Shown piece after piece: positions 25,301-37,752 of a stretch of DNA of 64,000 bases. Source of the DNA: Phoma sp. XZ068 (taxonomy: Eukaryota > Ascomycota > Dothideomycetes > Pleosporales > Didymellaceae); the NCBI GenBank assembly GCA_004835665.1, contig RBKR01000002.1:2232001-2296000 (forward strand). Reading direction: 5' to 3'. A program made the translations under genes and the position numbers. Under the pieces are notes generated by a model. That model ran no database searches. It saw only the letters and a list, made by a program, of their open reading frames with translations, and was not told the origin of the DNA. Positions within the stretch are counted from its first letter, which is position 1, and the number at the start of each line of letters is the position of its first letter.

Positions 25301-26570
25301 ACAGCTCTAATATCCGCACCATCGCGGCGTTGAATCTGGAGACCAAAATCCAAAGAGACTACCATCAACTTCTCGAAGAGCAACGGAAGAAGTCATTGGT
25401 ATCTGTCAGTCAATCCTCGCTGTTGTACGCTGCGTCACACTCGCTGAACTTCCTGTGCGCATCGCTGGCATTTTGGTACGGTAGCAAACTAGTGGCAACT
25501 GAGAACTACACCCTATTCCAGTTCTTCGTCTGCTATACCGCCGTGATTGCCGGGTCGTACTCTGCTGGTGCTATTTTCTCATTTGCACCAGATGTTGGGA
25601 AAGCGAAGGACTCTGCAGAGCGAATGCAGGCGCTATTTCGCCAGCCTGTCGGTATCGATGCAAGGGCAAGTGACGGGTCTACCTCTTCGACAGCTGAAGG
25701 GTCTATCGAGCTCCGAAACGTATCTTTTCGCTATCCCAATCGTCAAGACCGGATAGTTCTCGCTGATGTCAACATCATTGTCCAGCCTGGGGAATACGTT
25801 GCTTTAGTAGGAGGCAGTGGTAGCGGCAAGAGCACTATCATTTCACTCATAGAACGCTTTTTTGATCCAGACAATGGTCAAGTCATTTTCGGCTCAAACA
25901 ACATCAAAGATCAGAACTTAAAAAACTATCGCAGTCAGCTGGCCTTAGTCAGTCAATCACCAACATTGTTCGACGGGACGATACGCGACAATATTGTGTT
26001 CGGCGTGGAGAATGGAAGTCCCAGCGAGGAAGCCGTGATACAGGCGTGCAAAGACGCCAACATCTATGGGTTCATCTTATCTCTGCCGTAAGTATTCTTT
26101 CTTTCTGATTCTCAGGATTTCATGAGCTGACAAAAATTATCTTTCCAGAGAGGGATTCAACACAATGGTTGGGGCACGAGGTGTCATGCTCTCAGGCGGC
26201 CAGAAACAAAGGATCACGATTGCGCGAGCGTTGCTTCGAAACCCGAAAGTTCTACTTCTCGATGAGGCGACCTCAGCGCTAGATTCAGAGTCCGAGAGGA
26301 TCGTCCAAGAGGCGTTGGATGCGGCTGCACGTGGCCGAACAACAATCGCTGTGGCCCATCGCATCAGCACTGTGAAGCATGCTGATTGTATCTATGGTGA
26401 GTTTGCTATCATGAAAAATGAAAGATCAATTCCTTTTCTTTTCCTTGGTTTTCTAACTGTAGCTAGTGCTTGAACATGGCCAGATTGTTGAGCAAGGAAC
26501 ACATCGAGCCTTGATGGAGGCGAAGGGGAGGTACAGCGAGCTGGTTAAACTGCAGAGCCTGAGTGATTAG
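22361..26570 (+). CDS. ABC-B (MDR1-type) full-length exporter
   Basis: ATP-driven exporter of hydrophobic compounds, probably in the plasma membrane, likely for product efflux or self-protection. Seven exons (22361-22630, 22691-23792, 23842-24277, 24337-24723, 24774-26087, 26149-26396, 26467-26570) give 1286 residues, the usual length for a TMD-NBD-TMD-NBD protein. NBD1 shows Walker A GSSGCGKST, signature LSGGQKQRIAIAR and Walker B ILILDEATSALD. NBD2 shows GGSGSGKST, LSGGQKQRITIAR and VLLLDEATSALD. Each has its H-loop (AHR). All introns are GT-AG and restore the frame without gaps, so the gene is intact, in contrast with the ruined ABC-C gene at 2-6 kb. It lies in the same orientation as the cyclase and the first P450. 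Confidence 0.92.
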
Positions 26571-27329
26571 AACGCACACAGGTTAGAAACTACGCTATTC
26601 CTGCTTTATGGATTGGTATCTCGTCTTTTCCCTTTGGGCGATAGCCCAGATTTTATCAAAGCATTAGACATTTGCAGGCTTTTGCGGGAAGCATAGTAGA
26701 TAGAGTACAACCTGCAAGTTTCCATCAGGAGCATTATGGTTTTGAATCTGTATTTAGATCGTTGGCAGTGATCAATAGTATGTGGAATGAATGGGAAATG
26801 CTACTTTCATGACGTTTGTTCCACGTCAGAGTGGATCATATCTTGGAAGATGCTGCGTTCTGGTTTTCAGCTTTCTTGCAGATTGATTATCTGATGACAG
26901 TTCATGATAGTCCTTCTATTCATTCTGCTCCAATTCAAACTACACCGAGATCGTGTGTCTGCCGAGTGGCGTTAATGTAGTCATCTGGCGTCAGGACTCA
27001 TACTATAATTTTGGCACGCAGGTACTCACTAGTCGAATTTGTAGCAATTTCTTAACAACATCAACGACGCTTAAACGGCAGAAGAATTGTCGACGTGCTA
27101 TCTCGAATTGATCCGTTCGCTTCAGGTCCAGTGGCCTTGTGGGGCTGCGCAACGATCTTCTTGACACAATGATCAGGACGATAAGGACGACAGCGGGTAA
27201 CAGTGCGAGCCGCGTTATAGCCCTTCTGCACAGATCCAACGAGATTTTCAGCGACCCTTCGAAAACATCTTTCCCGTCGGTAAGAACACCGTCGCGATTC
27301 CACTCTCACCTATTATTGGCTGACTCTTC
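26571..27329. other. Intergenic
   Basis: Between the ABC-B exporter and the methyltransferase relic. Minus-strand frames at 27003-27309 have no recognisable family. They may be the far end of the relic or chance. Confidence 0.45.
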
Positions 27330-28080
27330 AAAGTCGGGTTGAGCAACATTGAGTTTCTGTGGGAAAGTTAGAGCGTCGTAATGGGTGCGAGACAAGACCT
27401 TCGGGATCAGCTCAAATCGCTCGAACTCGTCTATTTCCAGGTCGCGCATGATTCGATTCAATTCAATGCTACTGTGTTGTGAGACGCAGGATCTGCTCGA
27501 GCCACATCTAGTCAGCGATTCATCTTTGCGTAGTCACTTGGATGCAAGATGTCATGTCTACTTGCTGGGTGACGCAGAACTATATAAGCAGCCGGTCGGC
27601 CACAGAGCCACAGATCCTCCCGGGTGCAAGAGACATGCGTCTTGACTCTAGAATTGGAACATGTCAAACCAGTGCACCTCTTCCAAGACTCAACACGTGA
27701 ACCCTGGCATATGGGTTGTATAGTGCTGACTGACCGCTGCGGCAGCCCTCTGGCAATTCTTCTAAGCCGCAATTCTCTCAGCGGGGGAAACACAGTACTC
27801 AATGAGTTTGTCAGTGCACCCTGCGCCACTGACTTGCTGGGAAATGACAATCAGGTTTTCGCTGGGATCAACTCCGATCACGTTGTCGAAGAAACGTGTT
27901 GATTCCCGCGTTGTTTCGCCTGGACCGCCCAACGTCGATGTCTGGCCCCCGGCGTCCGTTAATATTATTGTGATACTTCAATGGGGTCTCGTACAGTGCC
28001 AGCACGTACAAAGGGCGGCCTTTATTGTATCATTCGGCCTGGATGCTCTTTCGGGCACGAAAATAGGGTCTGATGCAGTG
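27330..28080 (-). pseudogene. SAM-dependent methyltransferase relic
   Basis: Reading the minus strand in shifting frames gives pieces of a class I methyltransferase of the trans-aconitate-methyltransferase-like type. An N-terminal piece starts NKGRPLYVLALYE. The SAM-binding piece reads GPGETTRE, followed by DNVIGVDPSENL. Next come a VHWFDM motif and a post-II strand with HPGGSVALW, and a C-terminal piece containing SRTHYDALTFPQKLN. At least two frame changes and several stops (for example TAG at the end of the AERIAA segment) separate these pieces. The gene is dead. In a working cluster it could have methylated a carboxylate or hydroxyl group. The boundaries are approximate. Confidence 0.65.
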
Positions 28081-28434
28081 ATGAGTGCCATAATATTTTG
28101 GAATACAAGCTAGCTTCATCCCTTTTCAAGGTGTCTTCATTAATGTTTCGGAAGCTATATGAAACACCTATAAGTATTTAGTTTGTGACAGACTAATTGT
28201 TTTACGATGGTGTAAGAAGTCATCACGATCCTTTGTCGAGGGTGCTCTCTCGGGTTTGGACGGATTGGGAAAACTCCACTCCTCAAAGCGACAGCCGCCA
28301 GTCGAACAGCCGCCTTATCTAGGTGCAGCGATCCGTCAAAACGTGGCTACAAAGGCGCAAAAGGTTGATCTCGTTGTAATTCAACATTCATTCAGTATTT
28401 TAAACCCAACCCTAGTTTTAACGCATCAGTGAAA
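28081..28434. other. NRPS promoter region with direct repeat
   Basis: Upstream of the A-T-C NRPS. ACAGCCGCC occurs twice, at 28291-28299 and 28306-28314, 15 bp apart. It might be a regulator site; no copy was located elsewhere. Confidence 0.4.
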
Positions 28435-31400
28435 ATGGTTGGTGCCGTCACAACAGATCTCCGTCGAACCGACAACGAAAATCGCGAACCTCTGCTGAAG
28501 ACCAGCGTCCTTGATCTTTTCGATCAGCATGCGAAGCGCAGTCCAGATAACATTGCCGCCGAGTTCCAGGGCCAGACCGTCACTTACGATCAACTGTATA
28601 ATGCCTCCATCCGAGTGGCTTTGGAATTGCGTGAACGAGGCTTCCGTCCTCGAGATCGCATTCCCTTGATCACGAACATGAGCTTGGAGATGATCGCCTC
28701 GGTCTTGGGAATCCTGCGGCTGGGTGCTTCTTACTGTCCCATAGACTTCAACGCTTGGAGTTCAGAACGAGTTGACGCCACTTTGGAAGCTGTGGGCTCG
28801 CGCCTGGTACTCAGCACCGTGGAAACGACGATTTCTAGCTTCGAGCTGGTTCGCATGCCTAAATTGTCGGGGTATATTGACTCTGTTACAGACGAGAAAA
28901 TTGAAGAACTCAAGGTGATCAGACGTGATATGAGGCAATCCGATCTCATTTACATCATCTTCACGTCTGGCACCACGGGAAAACCAAAGGGCGTGATGGT
29001 ACCGCACAGCAGTGCTGTCCACCTCGTGCAGCAGAGCTTCCCTGGTGCTATGAGAGGAAGCCCGGGTGAGAAGGTTTTGTTATTCTTCTCAGTCGCCTTT
29101 GATGGTTAGTCAATACCTTGCCCACAAATGGAAGCTCTCAATGGAACAAAGTCACGATTTCTAACACATGGGATACCTACAGGATGTGCAGGGGTCATTT
29201 TCTCGACCATTTGCCATGGTGGAACTCTCGCAATGGCTCAACCATCCGACGTCATCAACACGGCGTCGTCATGTAGCACTCTCATTTTGACACCTTCAAT
29301 GCTGGCCAGTTTGGAACCAACACCGGAATTCGACAGTGTACACAGCATTTATATGGGAGGTGAAGCTCCCAGCGAAGCCCTTGTCAGACTCTGGACCAGC
29401 CTGACGAGGAAGGTCTACAACTGCTATGGGCCTACCGAGTGTACTACGGCGGTCTCCACCGTGGAGATGGTACCTGGAGGCCCAATCGTCCTCGGACACC
29501 TTATCTCGGAGGTTGAGATCGTGCTGTTAGATGAAAACCTAGAACATGAAGTCCGGCAAGGAGAGATCTGCATCAGAGGGCCATGCTTGGCGGTTGGATA
29601 TCTCAACATGGAGGTTCTGACACAAAGGAAGTTCTTCTTCAGGGATGGCATCCGTCATTATCGTACCGGAGACCTTGCTCGCCGTGATGAGGATGGTCTG
29701 CATTTTGTTGCTCGTGTCGACCGCGTAGTCAAGAATCGCGGGTTTTTGATCAACCTGGAAGCGGAAGTCGAACCTGCTCTTCGAAGCTTCCCTGGCGTCC
29801 AGAAAGCCGCAGCATTTCTTCTGCAAAAGCAACTGGTAGCATTTGTGACGCCTTCTGAGGTACCGGTGGATGTTTTACGCGAGTACCTCGCCCAAAGATT
29901 TGATGTGTTCATCATACCAGACCTCATATTCGCTATCAACGACTTCACGTTGACGCCAAACGGCAAGGTTGATACAAGAGCCTTACAAGCAATGGTCAAA
30001 GACCAAGTGAACAATCGACTACGGAGTTACCCACGCACAGAAAACGACACATCCGCTGCCTTGGACGTTGTTCTCCAAGCTTTCGCTGTTATTTTCGACC
30101 GACCAGTGAGCCAGATACCCTCTACGGCATCTTTCAGATCACTTGGCGGCCACTCCCTCACAGCTGTGAAACTTCAATCTCACCTTCGCCGCGAAAACCT
30201 CAGTTTGGCGTTGAGCAAGATTTTTGAGTTGGATACCGCAGCAGCGATAGCTCGAGCGGCAGTCTCCGCTGACCGTATCGCCTCTGCCGACGTGAGCTCA
30301 TCAACTACACCACTCACGCCGCATCAGCTCCAGCTCTTGGAAGAAACCGAGACTGATCCCTCGAGCAATTATGTCTTCTACTGCCTTACCAGAAACACTG
30401 CTCACAGTCCTACCAACACCGAAAACCTGCGAAAGGCATGGGAGATGATATTTACCCGTCACGCCATCTACCGAACAAGATTCGACATGGACACCAAAGT
30501 CCAAACAGTTCACACCGCAGCAGATGCAAACTGGCGATATTTCAGCGCGCCGGACTATGAGAATATGGAAGCAGTGTCTCGGTTGGAGAGGGAGGTCCTA
30601 TGGACAACAATACGTTCGCAAAAGTCCCCAATATCCATTCTGAAGCCCCATTTCTGGATTGTTGAAGTAACTGGAGAGGCCATTCAGATGAACTGGCTTG
30701 TTCATCACAGTTACACCGACGCGTGGTCATTTGGAATTCTGCTGGAAGAGCTCGAACTTATCATCAATGGCAACGCAGCCACACTTCCACCCGCGCCAAG
30801 CTACGACGTGGTTGCCCAGCACCTGAATGGGGAAGCTAAGCGACAGGCAACAACTATCGCGGATTTCTGGAGCACTTACGCAGAACCATGGACACAATTG
30901 AGACCAGTCCAATTGCTAGAGCCCGGAGAGCCAAGTGACCAGCCGTGGAACAAGTGGGAGTCCGATATCCCGTTGAAAGTGGACAGCCTTAGCATGTCTG
31001 CCCGTCAGCATGGAGTCTCTCCAGCGACAGTTGTCTACACTGCTTGGGCATTAGTTCTCGCAGAGTACACGTATTCAAATACTGTGGGTATGAAGATCAG
31101 TGTTTCTGGACGAAATATCGACCATCCTGCTGCCGAGCGTGTAGTGGGGTCTCTCAATGGCCGGTGTCCGCTCATATTCCAGACGAAGGAAGATTCAACG
31201 ATTGGCGAGACACTGAGATCGCTGCAGAGCACTTTGCTCCGCGTCAATGACTACCAGTGGACTTACCCAGAATTGAAAAGTCATATTGGGCGGGCATTTG
31301 GCAACCAAGCATACTGGTTTGATTCTCAAGTACTTGTTTTGTTAGAAATGCCAGTCGACACAAGAAATTGGCGCATTTTCGAAGTGCAAAAGCCAACTGC

Positions 31401-31602
31401 TCCTATCGAGCTTAATTTCATTCAGAGAGAAGGTATATTCAACATGCGCTTGCGATACGATGGTACTCGTTATGCACAAAATAGCATTGATGGCATGGGT
31501 AAACGATTCATTGACAGGCTGATCCAGTTGGTTGGTTCTCCTCTCGACAGGAGAATTGGGGATCTGGGCCACATCACGCAAAACCGAGGACGCCATTTTT
31601 GA
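28435..31602 (+). CDS. Single-module NRPS, A-T-C
   Basis: Nonribosomal peptide synthetase that should activate one amino (or carboxylic) acid and pass it from its carrier to an acceptor. Exons 28435-29104 and 29183-31602 (78-bp intron) give 1029 residues. The A domain (about 20-470) has A3 IIFTSGTTGKPKG, A4 with FDGCAGV (created across the intron), A5 NCYGPTE, A7 YRTGDLA, A8 RVVKNRGFLINLE and A10 TPNGKVD, so it looks active. The carrier site is LGGHS with Ser548. The C domain (about 605-1015) has H731-H732-SYT-D736 followed by Ala instead of the usual Gly. There is no thioesterase, reductase or second module. An isolated A-T-C enzyme beside a terpene cyclase suggests ester or amide formation with a soluble acceptor such as a terpene alcohol (inference). 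Substrate specificity is not readable by eye. Confidence 0.9.
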
Positions 31603-31935
31603 CACATCAAATTTGCACGGCATGAATCATAGAATCTGATAGATCAAATACGAGAAAATACATGTTTTTGACCTCGCATTATGAGATGGAGCGCTGTGTG
31701 CGTTATGTACCTAATATCGACGTGGATGTTATTTGGTCCAAAGGCGCGGCCCGTAGAGATTCGCAGATTGGAAAATTCGAAGCTCGGTATTATCTTTACT
31801 AGGTTTAGCGGGAGACTCAGCTCAAAAAGAGTAGAGAAAGTTACAATTTGGATCGATGGACACAGATTCTCGCCTCATCGTCCGCCTGCGTTCTTTCGAA
31901 GTTCTCTACTCAGACCAAAACCTCACGACCCTGCA
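31603..31935. other. Intergenic / P450 leader
   Basis: Spacer between the NRPS and the second P450. The P450 frame stays open upstream to an ATG at 31681, but the extra 85 residues do not look like a P450 N-terminus, so I treat them as untranslated. Confidence 0.55.
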
Positions 31936-33606
31936 ATGGCAACCACCTTTATTGGATATGTCCTTCATCATCCAGCCACGAATCCTGTCCTGACCGCGGT
32001 CGTTGGTTTGACGCTATATCTCCTTGGCCTCGCCGTCTACAGGCTGTACCTTCACCCGCTAGCAAGATTTCCCGGTCCAAAGCTCGCAGCACTAACGGTT
32101 TTTTACGAATTTTATTTCGATGGTATCAAGCGAGGGCGTTATACCTTTGAAATTCAACGGATGCATGAAAAGTATGGTCCTATCGTGCGCATCAGCCCCA
32201 ACGAGCTTCATGTCAATGAGCCCTCCTTCATTGACGAGCTTTACGCCGGTGGTGGCAAGAGACGAGACAAATACCTGTATTTCAGCGCTCAGTTTGGGAT
32301 CCCGGACAGTGTATTCGGAACGCCCAGCCATGACCTTCATCGCCTCCGACGCGGTGCCCTCAACCGCTTCTTCTCCAAGTCATCGGTCAGTAGACTTGAG
32401 CCAGTCATCCACAACGCAATTGAAAAGCTGGTTTCTCAGCTCCAGACACATTCTGGGAGTGGCAAGCCTGTTGCGATTAACATGGCGTTCAGTTGCGTAA
32501 CGACAGACGTTGTGACGGAGTATGCGTTCGCGAAGAGTTACAATTTCTTGGGATCTCCAACTTTTGAGCCAAATTTCCACCGCGCCATCATTGCTGGAAC
32601 GGACATGGGTCCATGGTTTAAGCAGTTTCCGTGGCTCATTACACTGATGAACAGACTACCACAGAACCTTATCATGCGGATCAATCCGGAAGCAGCGATC
32701 TACGTGCGGTTCCAGGAGGATATTAGAAATCAGATTCGACTGACTCAGAACGACATTGCTTCAGGAAATATTGGCAGTGGATCTGAGAGAACCATCTTCC
32801 ATGAGTTATTGATGGGTGATCTCCCAGAACAAGAGAAGAGATTGGAGCGTCTGTGGCAGGAGGGGCAGATCGTGATCGGTGCGGGAACAGAGACCACAGC
32901 TTGGGCACTTTCGGTTATGCTTTTCTACGTCCTTGATGACTGCCAGGTCTTGAGGAAACTGAGAAGTGAATTGGAGGCGGCCATTCCCAATGTTGATGAG
33001 AGGGTCAGCTGGAACCGGTTGGAACAGCTACAGTATCTCAGCGCCGTTATTTGCGAGGGATTGCGTCTTTCCTACGGTGTAAGCACACGACTGCAGCGTA
33101 TCAATCCTGTAGGGCCGCTTATATTGAAGACCCAAGTCTCTTCTGGCAAGAACGAAGAGAAGAGCATCATGGTCGAGCATGAGATACCGGCAGGAACACC
33201 TGTGGGAATGACAGCGACTCTTATCCACAACCACCCGGAATTATTCCCGAATCCTGAGAAATTTCAGCCAGAGCGCTGGCTGGATGACCAAGGCCGGCGC
33301 CATCATCATTTGGACAAGTATGTTCTGTCATTTTCTCGCGGCAGCCGACAGTGTATCGGGATCAAGTAAGTTTTATTGCTCTTAATGTGAGGATTACTAT
33401 TAGCATCGCTGATATTCGAACTCAGTCTCGCATATGCTGAGCTTTACATGGTATTTGGGCTACTGATCCGTCGTATGGGCTCTAGCATGAGCCTCTTCGG
33501 GACGGGCAAGGAGGACGTCGAGATCCACTATGATAGGTTCGTCCCCACCCCGATAGACGGAACGAAGGGAGTTCGAGTTGTGATCTCCCCTACAGAAGCC
33601 CAGTAG
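31936..33606 (+). CDS. Cytochrome P450, trichodiene oxygenase-like
   Basis: Monooxygenase of the fungal CYP58/Tri4-like appearance, expected to act several times on a terpene scaffold (inference from resemblance). Exons 31936-33365 and 33426-33606 give 536 residues. The N-terminal membrane helix (TAVVGLTLYLLGLAVYRLY) is followed by the hinge LARFPGPKLAA. The I-helix has AGTETT, the K-helix ExxR is EGLR, PERF appears as PERW, and the heme loop is FSRGSRQCIG with Cys473. The ATG at 31936 puts the anchor helix at residues 20-40. An upstream in-frame ATG at 31681 exists. The gene is intact, with one conserved intron just after the heme loop, as in many fungal P450s. Confidence 0.9.
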
Positions 33607-34201
33607 ACCTGTTCATATGTTAAAATAATGTGGTCTGCACTACGTCAGTTTTGTCAGAGTAACAAAGTTAGACCGGCTCTAGACATGGCAAACTTCATCG
33701 ATGGTGTTAAACAGGCCTGCCACGCCTAGCCGAAGAATATACACAATTGAAAATTGCCAATTCGTTTGCCAAGTGTGTCAGGACTTTTCTGTAAACCGAA
33801 TTCGGTTGATGAACTGTGCCCACCACTCGGCTGCATGGCGCCAACATTACTCGTGGCTCGGCCCGACTCTCATCGGAAATTGCCCTTTCAGGAAATTCCG
33901 CGAGTAAGTGCAAGCGCCTGGCCTTCCGACAAGACCATATGTGGACAAATGAAGAGGTATTGTTATGTTCGCTCCTCTAAATAACCTAAGTAACGAAAGC
34001 TATAAGTCAAGCCCAAAAGAACTTCATGAACATCGAAGTTGACCTTAAAATTGCCAGCTTCGCAGTGTCACATACCTCGTTGACTGTTGACGCCCTAGTT
34101 GACGGAGCCTCTTTACCCCATCGATATTTTTATTTCGCGCAACCCTTATAAAGCCAAAGGAATCTTCAGACACTTCTCACAAGCCACTCTCTTTGTTTGC
34201 G
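33607..34201. other. Intergenic
   Basis: Between the second P450 and the 2OG oxygenase. No gene recognised. The distal end carries the TATA-like box at 34147-34152. Confidence 0.6.
34147..34152 (+). promoter_or_regulatory. TATA-like box of the 2OG oxygenase gene
   Basis: TATAAA lies 50 bp upstream of the ATG at 34202. The short distance implies a short leader. Confidence 0.45.
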
Positions 34202-35389
34202 ATGGCCCCTCACGCTGATATTGACGTCAACCATGTGGCCCAAGGACCGGAGCCGCAGAGTGAAAACGCGGAACTCGTCACGATATCTATCGGCAAGATA
34301 ATGGACTGCGATAAAACGACAGAGGAGATTCTACTCAATGCCTCGAAGGATCTGGGGTTTTTCTACCTTGATGTGAGAGATCATCCTTCTCGCGAGGTCA
34401 CAAAACAGATCGAGATGGCTACATCGGCAGCGCTGCAGTTCTACGAACTGCCGCAGAAAGAGAAATCTACGTGGGAGGTCAACAAGGACCATGTCTCCGG
34501 GGAGGAGATTATTGGCGGGTAATAAAACCACATGCATATCTTGGAAAGATCAAGAAAGTTAACGCGGTCGGCGCGATAGATACAAGCCCGCCGGAATTCA
34601 GACTGGATCTGTCGCAGGTAAAGGTGATGGATTCGAAGGATTCCTCGTAAGTCTTACCATCATCTTCCGGAGGCAACACCAGCTCGACGTTTCGACTAAA
34701 CTGTGCAGATATTCGAGCATGCCCTGCATAATGCTCCTCGTGATAAGCCTGCCAAATTACCGAAGGAGTTCCAGCAGAGACGCGAGGCATTCGAAGCCAT
34801 GAATCATACACTGGGAGATATTGGAAGAGTCATTTTGGACAGCCTGTCACAATCCCTGAATCTGGACAACAAACAGAACCTTGCCGAACATCACCGCAAA
34901 GGCCACGCCTCTCCTACCGCCCTCGGACTTCTCAAGTACCTACCTCACGAACCACAAAGCGAGGAAGTCGGCCACGTTTCCCACACCGACATTGGGAGTC
35001 TTTCCATGGTATTCTCTGATGTGGGCGGGTTACAGGTGTATCATCCTGGAAAGAAAGCGTGGATGTTCATCCCCCCCAAACCAGGTCATACTGTGTGCAA
35101 TATTGGTGATTCAGCAGAGTTTTTGTCCAAAAATATGCTGCGGTCGTCACTCCACCGCGTTATCCCGCACCCTGCAGAGAAGGGCAAGAGCAAGCTGACT
35201 GTGGTATATCTCATGAGACCTGAGACAGATACCGTGTTCGTTGACCGTGAGGGAAAGGAGTGGAGAAGTGTGGATTGGCACAACATGAAGAACCGCCTGT
35301 TTGCGGAAGACCTGGAGTCTCAGGTTAGCAATCTTGCCCTCACTGGCCGTCTGGGCCACGACGATCTTTGGGACGAGAAGGAGGTTTGA
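34202..35389 (+). CDS. 2-oxoglutarate/Fe(II) oxygenase
   Basis: Non-heme iron dioxygenase of the isopenicillin-N-synthase-like superfamily, able to hydroxylate, desaturate or epoxidise the cluster intermediate. Exons 34202-34518, 34580-34646 and 34709-35389 give 354 residues. The TAATAA at the end of exon 1 looks like a stop but lies in a GT-AG intron. Splicing restores the family stretch around GYKPAGIQTG. Iron ligands are H220-x-D222 (SHTDIG) and H277 (SLHRVI), and an arginine for 2OG (MRPETD) follows. The N-terminal half carries the DIOX_N-type region (SKDLGFFYL, then ALQFYELP). All ligands are present, so the enzyme should be active. It lies tail to tail with the MFS gene. Confidence 0.9.
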
Positions 35390-35865
35390 AGGAACAAAAT
35401 GACAGGGCAAGTTGATGGATTCAAATTGTTAGTGGACTTGATGAAGCCTAATGTCATGATTGTAGTCAAACATACAACTTGACGACCGTTAAACTTTCCG
35501 TCTGACATCGGACCATCATGGCCGGCATACCTGCTCTTTTCGCTGTCTGGAGTGGGTTGGCGTGCGTACAAGATTGAACCTTTTGACCTTTAGATTAGAA
35601 GAAGTAACATTGATAAGATCAAATTGCGCTTGCCACTGAATAAATAAAAGCTATTGTTTCTTCTTGTATCTTCCACATTGATATCTGCATAGAGAAAACA
35701 TGTCTTCACCTACTTTGACGAAGCTCCCTCTGGTTATCTTCAAACTTCTCGCTGAGGGATAAAAGAGAATTGATAATGCACTTGACATGGTGAGACATGC
35801 AGGATACGCAGGCCATGCGCCACATCAGTACAGCGCTGTTGGGTTCATGACCTCGTTCGCCAGCC
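35390..35865. other. Convergent intergenic spacer
   Basis: Holds the 3' ends of the 2OG oxygenase and the MFS transporter. No other feature seen. Confidence 0.65.
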
Positions 35866-37752
35866 TCACACCTGCAGCTTGCAGCTGACTTTCTCATGCA
35901 ACTTCGACTCAATCTCGGGGGTCATAAAACTAGCAATGACCCCCAGTCCACTGAAGGCGAGGGTTGTTAAGAAAACTGTCGAGTAAGCGCGCGCATTGGC
36001 CACCTTGAACATTTCTACTCCAATGTCAATGATTGTGGAGTTCGTTCCAGGAACGGAAGCAAGCAAACTTTGGTCCACGCTGAGCAACCGCACAAACTCA
36101 GATACAGATGTGGCGGGCAAACCAGCTTCAGTCAACGCTGGGGGTACCAGCTGGGGTATTGTTGATGTGAGACGGTTGTTGAGAACAGTGGTAAAGATAG
36201 CTGCCGAGCAGGTGGAGATGAAAGTCCTCAGCGAAGTAGCAATGCCGACTCCCGTACCGATCACGCTCTGGTCTTCCAAGGTAACAGATAGCGACGCGAG
36301 ACAAAGGGCATCCACCCAGCCCAGGGCAAAGCCTCCAGAGACGAGGAGAGACACAACAGTATCGCGATTGTGGGTATTTACACAAGCCGTTGCTATTCGG
36401 CGTTTGCCGGTCATGTTAGCTAGTCAAATTTCACTCTTCATACAGAGCACGCGAGGATTCGGAAGTAAAGATGACTTACCACCATATAGTGCCGCTCCGA
36501 TACTCGCAGTAGCAACGAGCTGCCATTTGATGTGTCCGATACGGGTAGCTAGCAAACTCGCAATGATTTGTCCTACTAATGGAGGGGCCGTGATGACGCA
36601 TTTGAGCCAACCCTGGTTTGCTTCGCTTTCCGAGCTGTAGAGGACTGCAACTTGTGTCGGAAAGACAATGCTGAAGGCGTAATACATGCTAGCTGCGCAA
36701 GACAGTGTGAGTAGCACTGCCACCCATCCCGTGTTCCTGAACATCGCCAGGGGCACAAGAGGCTGCGTTGTCGGACAATGCCGCTCGTAGAAGACGAAGC
36801 CGACTAGTATGACGCTACCGATTATAATGGTGCATAGAACCGCTGCAGACTTCCATGGGTATAATGATCCGCCCCAGGAGATTCCAAGCAAGAACAAGAG
36901 AAGTCCGGATGAGAGCAGGAAGAGGCCCCCGTAGTCGATGTCTCGAAGTGTGTTCTTCTTTTGTCGGGTCTCTCCAAACTCCTTGGCTACCAAGTAACCC
37001 CAAGACGGCGGGTGGTAGAATGACGCCCAGCATAGAAGAGCCAAAACGTTGATGGCGATAAGGATGTAGTAACAAGATCTCCAACCGCCAGGACCATTAG
37101 CGACAAGGGATGTTGCCACGACCGGCGCAACGCCCGATACAGGTATCAGAAGTGCATAAATGTAGCTTGACGCAAAGTATCGGTAGTTCATCGGTACAAG
37201 CTCCGAAATGAGATATGGGAAGGAGACCTGAGTCGCTGATCCAATACCGATAAGCACGTTTGCGCCGATGAGAACATTGACTGTTTTAGATGTGGCGCCG
37301 ATAATGCAACCGATGAGAGCCAGAGCCGTGCCTAAGACTTGGAAGTATCGCCGGCCGAACATATCAGAGAGTCGACCAGTCATAGTCAACATGACTGCCT
37401 GGGCAAGGTTGCTGGCAAGAGATACCCAAACGATGTTGGGATCAGGACCGATGGACTCATTGATAGAGATCAGAATTGGGGCAACCAGGGAGAAAGCTCC
37501 AATACCCGCCATCCCAGCTAGTCCGATGGCTGTGAGAGAGCCGATGTAGTTTGTTGACAGAAAGTACTCCCTCCCTGCTTCGAAAAACTGCTCTTTGCGG
37601 CTATCGACGACCGTAGTCCCAAATGTTTCATCCGCATTGTTGCCAGCCGTAGAAGTGTTATCAGACGCAACGTCTACATCGGTACCTGAAATGAAGGTGT
37701 TGTACTTCGGATCGCCTGCGGCACCGGAATGCACTGGTCTTGGGTCTTGCAT
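35866..37752 (-). CDS. MFS efflux pump, TRI12-like
   Basis: Proton-driven drug/toxin exporter of the fungal TRI12 type (14-helix MFS), probably exporting the cluster product. Exons 37752-36480 and 36419-35866 (60-bp GT-AG intron) give 608 residues. After a polar N-terminal tail of about 65 residues come the family-like opening YIGSLTAIGLAGMAGIGAF and the loop 2-3 motif GRLSDMFGRRYF. Many hydrophobic helices follow, ending in a short cytosolic tail. The large loop after helix 6 and the GISWGG motif in helix 8 are seen in TRI12 relatives. The gene is intact. It is divergent from the secreted carboxylesterase across 510 bp, so the two may be co-expressed. With the ABC-B protein the cluster has two export systems. 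Confidence 0.9.

Noticed and set aside
31681..31935. N-terminal extension of the second P450 from the upstream ATG
   Set aside because: The extra 85 residues have no P450 anchor features, and the downstream ATG gives a normal N-terminus.
34519..34579. Apparent double stop TAATAA that would make the 2OG oxygenase a pseudogene
   Set aside because: It lies in a GT-AG intron. Splicing restores the family stretch GYKPAGIQTG and a full set of iron ligands.
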